44,573 bases of DNA from Promethearchaeota archaeon (GTDB lineage Archaea > Asgardarchaeota > Lokiarchaeia > Sigyniarchaeales > SOKP01): the NCBI GenBank assembly GCA_004524535.1, contig SDNY01000015.1, forward strand, positions 1 through 44,573, read 5' to 3'. The notes under the pieces are model-generated. The model saw only the letters and a list, made by a program, of their open reading frames with translations. It searched no databases and was not told the origin of the DNA. The translations under genes were made by a program, and so were the position numbers. Shown one piece after another: positions 42,321-44,573 of the stretch (within the stretch, counting starts at the first letter, position 1; each line of letters starts with the position of its first letter).

Positions 42321-44330
42321 ATGTCACAGATAAATGGTGTTATTGTCCCTTCAATCATATTTTTTGATGAAAACTCTCAAATAGATTTTGAATTAAATTC
42401 AGTTTTATTTAAGCATATTTTCTTAAATGGGGCTAATGCAATTTTAATTTTTAATACTATAGATGAATATTTTAAAGATAATATCGATCAACAAATAAAA
42501 CTCATTAAAAAAGCATATAAATCTACAGAAAATAAAATTCCACTAATGTTAGGGATTAATGGAGAAGAATTGGATGATATAATTGAACAAGTCGAAGTTT
42601 TAGGTAAAAAATTCAATGAGCTTAATTTTATTTTTACACCACAATTCTCGGAAAAAAGGAACTCTAGTGAATTAAAATCGTATTTTGAAAATATTTTAAG
42701 TTCTTTAACACTTGAGAATCCTATTTTTTTATATAATAATCCCCTTCAGTTTGCTCGCAACGAAATTGAACCCGAGATTTTGAGAAATTTAGTAGAATTT
42801 CCAAATCTTAAAGGTATAATTGATGCATCTGATAAAATTAATTTTTATAAAGCTAATATTAATCTTTTAAATGAGAATTTTTCAGTTTTTTGCAGTAATC
42901 CTGCTAAATTTTCTACTTTTCTTCAATTAATTCCTAAAGATAAACGAAAATATTCTGGGATTGTACCTAGTGTTGGTAATTTAGTAAATTTAGGTGCAAA
43001 ATTATTTAAAGCGGCACTCGAGGATAATATTTTAGAAATAATTCAAATACAAGAGTTAATCAATGATATTAGAGATAAAATTTATTTTAAATCTGAAAAA
43101 GGACAAAGATTTTTTGGATTAAAATACGCTTTTCTTTATTTATATAGGGATTTATTATCCATTAATTTAGACGATTATCATTTTGACCTTGATAATACAA
43201 GTAAAGATGTAATTGAAGCAACGGTCAATTATTTGATAAACCAAAAGCATATATATCAATTATATTCCGTAAATAAAGAAGAAATTTATCGATTAGACGA
43301 AGTAATTAAACTTTTTTCAGATATTCCGATTTTAAATGAACAGGGTAAAATTAAGAAGATTAAGGGTCCACTTCATGGTACATTTAATACAAATTATAGA
43401 GTAAATTTCGAAGATTCACAATTTCTTTTCAGATTTCGAACTTCAGAATCATTCCCGTATGAGAATATAGTAAAAGAAAAACTATTATTTCCCTTTTTAG
43501 GAGATCTTAATCCTAACTCTTTTAAAAAAATTGATCAAATTATAAAATCACAAAAAGGAAGTTATATTTTTAATAAACAAAAACCACCTAAAGTTCCTAT
43601 AGGAAATTTGATTTATTATGATGAGACTAAACAAAAAATCCCATATATCTTCACAATAATTGATTATATACATGGAAAACCAATGAATCAAATAATAAAG
43701 CAATATTTAGAAAAAAATCAAAGCATTACAACTACAAAATTTTTAAATTTATTTAGTAATTTAGGAGAAAATTTGGCTAAATTACACGATATTAAATTCG
43801 ATTCGTTCTATGAAAAAATTACAGATATAGGATCTAAAAGAAAAAAAACTTGGTTTGAGATAATTAATGCGGAATTAGAATATGAGATTCAAGAGGCGAA
43901 AAAGAGTAAATTGGAAAATATTAAAGAAATTGAAGATTATTTTATGGATAATATGGCGCTAATTGAAGAGGAGATCGAAGCTGTGGTAGTACATAACGAT
44001 TATCAAGCCCAAAACATAATCGTAAAAGATGAATCAGGAATTATTCGAATAAATGGACTAATTGATTTCGACGATTGGCGGATAGGGGTTCGTACTCTGG
44101 ATTTTGTAAAGTTTAATCTTCAAACTTTGAAACAACTGGGAGAAATAAAATTAAAGGAAGCATTTTTCGATAGCTATGCTCGATATTGGAACCATACAAT
44201 AGATAAAAAATTTGAAAAAAAAATTGAAATCTATACCCTTTTATGGCTTCTAAAGGTTTATAATAGCTCTGAGGATACCAAATATAAACCTTACTTATTT
44301 GAAATAAAAAAAATTTTAGACATCAATTAG
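42321..44330 (+). CDS. Fusion of DapA/NanA-like TIM barrel with APH/choline-kinase-like domain
   Basis: This 669-aa protein joins two unrelated folds. Residues 1-290 follow the dihydrodipicolinate synthase/N-acetylneuraminate lyase barrel (LNGANAILIFNTIDEY, FLYNNP with Tyr138, LKGIIDASD, SGIVPSVGNL). The Schiff-base lysine expected after Gly165-Ile is Ile167, so lyase activity is probably lost. Residues 340-650 form an aminoglycoside-phosphotransferase-like kinase: nucleotide loop GPLHGTFNTNYRV, hinge FTIIDYIHGKP, catalytic HNDYQAQN (His558, Asp560, Asn565) and metal LIDFDDW (Asp582). The kinase substrate is unknown, perhaps a sugar or amino-sugar. It overlaps the last 15 nt of a convergent gene. 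Confidence 0.78.
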   Translation: MSQINGVIVPSIIFFDENSQIDFELNSVLFKHIFLNGANAILIFNTIDEYFKDNIDQQIKLIKKAYKSTENKIPLMLGINGEELDDIIEQVEVLGKKFNELNFIFTPQFSEKRNSSELKSYFENILSSLTLENPIFLYNNPLQFARNEIEPEILRNLVEFPNLKGIIDASDKINFYKANINLLNENFSVFCSNPAKFSTFLQLIPKDKRKYSGIVPSVGNLVNLGAKLFKAALEDNILEIIQIQELINDIRDKIYFKSEKGQRFFGLKYAFLYLYRDLLSINLDDYHFDLDNTSKDVIEATVNYLINQKHIYQLYSVNKEEIYRLDEVIKLFSDIPILNEQGKIKKIKGPLHGTFNTNYRVNFEDSQFLFRFRTSESFPYENIVKEKLLFPFLGDLNPNSFKKIDQIIKSQKGSYIFNKQKPPKVPIGNLIYYDETKQKIPYIFTIIDYIHGKPMNQIIKQYLEKNQSITTTKFLNLFSNLGENLAKLHDIKFDSFYEKITDIGSKRKKTWFEIINAELEYEIQEAKKSKLENIKEIEDYFMDNMALIEEEIEAVVVHNDYQAQNIIVKDESGIIRINGLIDFDDWRIGVRTLDFVKFNLQTLKQLGEIKLKEAFFDSYARYWNHTIDKKFEKKIEIYTLLWLLKVYNSSEDTKYKPYLFEIKKILDIN

Positions 44331-44573
44331 ATTTTTAAGATCACTAATTAACTTGTTAATCTCTTCTTTATCCATATCAAAACTTACCTTTCCTCCTCCT
44401 GGATGTTTAAAAGTAAGTTCATATTTATAATTCTTCTTAGATACCATCCATTTTTTCCCTTTCTCCATTACGTCTGAAGGAGCAAGCCAATCATCAGGGT
44501 TAAATTCTGCAATTTGGATTAATACACCAAATGCGTCTCTGGGATGGATAAAAAGCTCTTTCCAAGCGTCACC
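44316..44573 (-). CDS. VOC/methylmalonyl-CoA epimerase-like, C-terminal part
   Basis: Reading the minus strand from the window edge gives 85 residues ending at TAA (44318-44316). AWKELFIHPRDAFGVLIQIAEF matches the last strand of a vicinal-oxygen-chelate domain, where methylmalonyl-CoA epimerases have 'FLHP....GVLIE'. The remaining 50 residues form a tail. The metal-binding Glu of the family would correspond to the Gln/Glu near LIQIAE; I cannot confirm it. The 5' half lies outside the window. It is not in the ORF track. It overlaps the end of the fusion gene by 15 nt, on the opposite strand. Confidence 0.7.
   Translation of the reverse strand, partial: GDAWKELFIHPRDAFGVLIQIAEFNPDDWLAPSDVMEKGKKWMVSKKNYKYELTFKHPGGGKVSFDMDKEEINKLISDLKNLIDV

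Noticed and set aside
1-44573. CRISPR array, tRNA or rRNA genes, insertion sequences
   Set aside because: No regularly spaced repeats, no GC-rich cloverleaf-like stretches in the gaps, and no transposase motifs were seen by reading.

Overview
The window is very AT-rich (roughly 70% A+T by eye) and carries genes found only in archaea, or shared by archaea and eukaryotes: the Rrp4/Rrp41/Rrp42 exosome, SBDS, eL43, prefoldin beta, KEOPS subunits Pcc1 and Cgi121, CDC48, FEN1 with a PIP box, NOB1, aIF5A, SRP54 and TrmY. Together with a ZPR1-type zinc-finger protein, a four-subunit pyruvate:ferredoxin oxidoreductase and several unfamiliar membrane proteins, this suggests an Asgard (Promethearchaeota) archaeon, perhaps Lokiarchaeia-like. 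Archaeal origin is secure; the Asgard placement is inference.

Layout. (1) 1-8916, all plus strand: the end of the proteasome alpha gene, SBDS, the exosome genes, eL43, Pcc1, prefoldin beta, a DHH phosphoesterase, an ECF transporter energizing module (two ATPases and EcfT, no S component) and Cgi121. (2) 8958-13975, all minus strand, read from the right: porG-porD-porA-porB, a TsaC/Sua5-type threonylcarbamoyl-AMP synthase, a THUMP/TAN1-like protein and a DUF998-like membrane protein. Pcc1, Cgi121 and TsaC belong to the tRNA t6A pathway, so regions 1 and 2 hold a loose tRNA-modification neighbourhood. (3) 14393-17884: ZPR1-like protein, a phosphofructokinase with PPi-type active-site residues and a frame break near its N terminus, and a divergent pair of a Cys-rich HxlR regulator and a ZIP metal transporter. 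(4) 17936-28000 is the accessory part: a G+C-richer beta-propeller (GH43-like) protein probably acquired by transfer, orphan and membrane proteins, a small coiled-coil gene beside a papain/C39-like cysteine protease, a zinc-ribbon orphan, a hotdog thioesterase, a DUF1624-type acyltransferase, an FGGY sugar kinase and a tandem pair of four-TM paralogues. (5) 28139-41280 is mostly core information processing: HerA, a small winged helix, CDC48, FEN1, NOB1, NAD kinase, aIF5A, SRP54, TrmY, dihydroorotase, AMMECR1 and an amidase. (6) 41390-44573: a TIM-barrel protein whose coding sequence appears to run past any normal start codon, a DHDPS-like/aminoglycoside-phosphotransferase-like fusion, and the end of a methylmalonyl-CoA epimerase-like gene.

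Most unusual items: the DapA-like/APH-like fusion that has lost the Schiff-base lysine; the small coiled-coil plus cysteine-protease pair; the broken PPi-type phosphofructokinase; the TIM-barrel gene without a canonical start; and the candidate metal-responsive HxlR/ZIP switch with repeated operator-like sites. No rRNA, tRNA, CRISPR array or insertion sequence was recognised.
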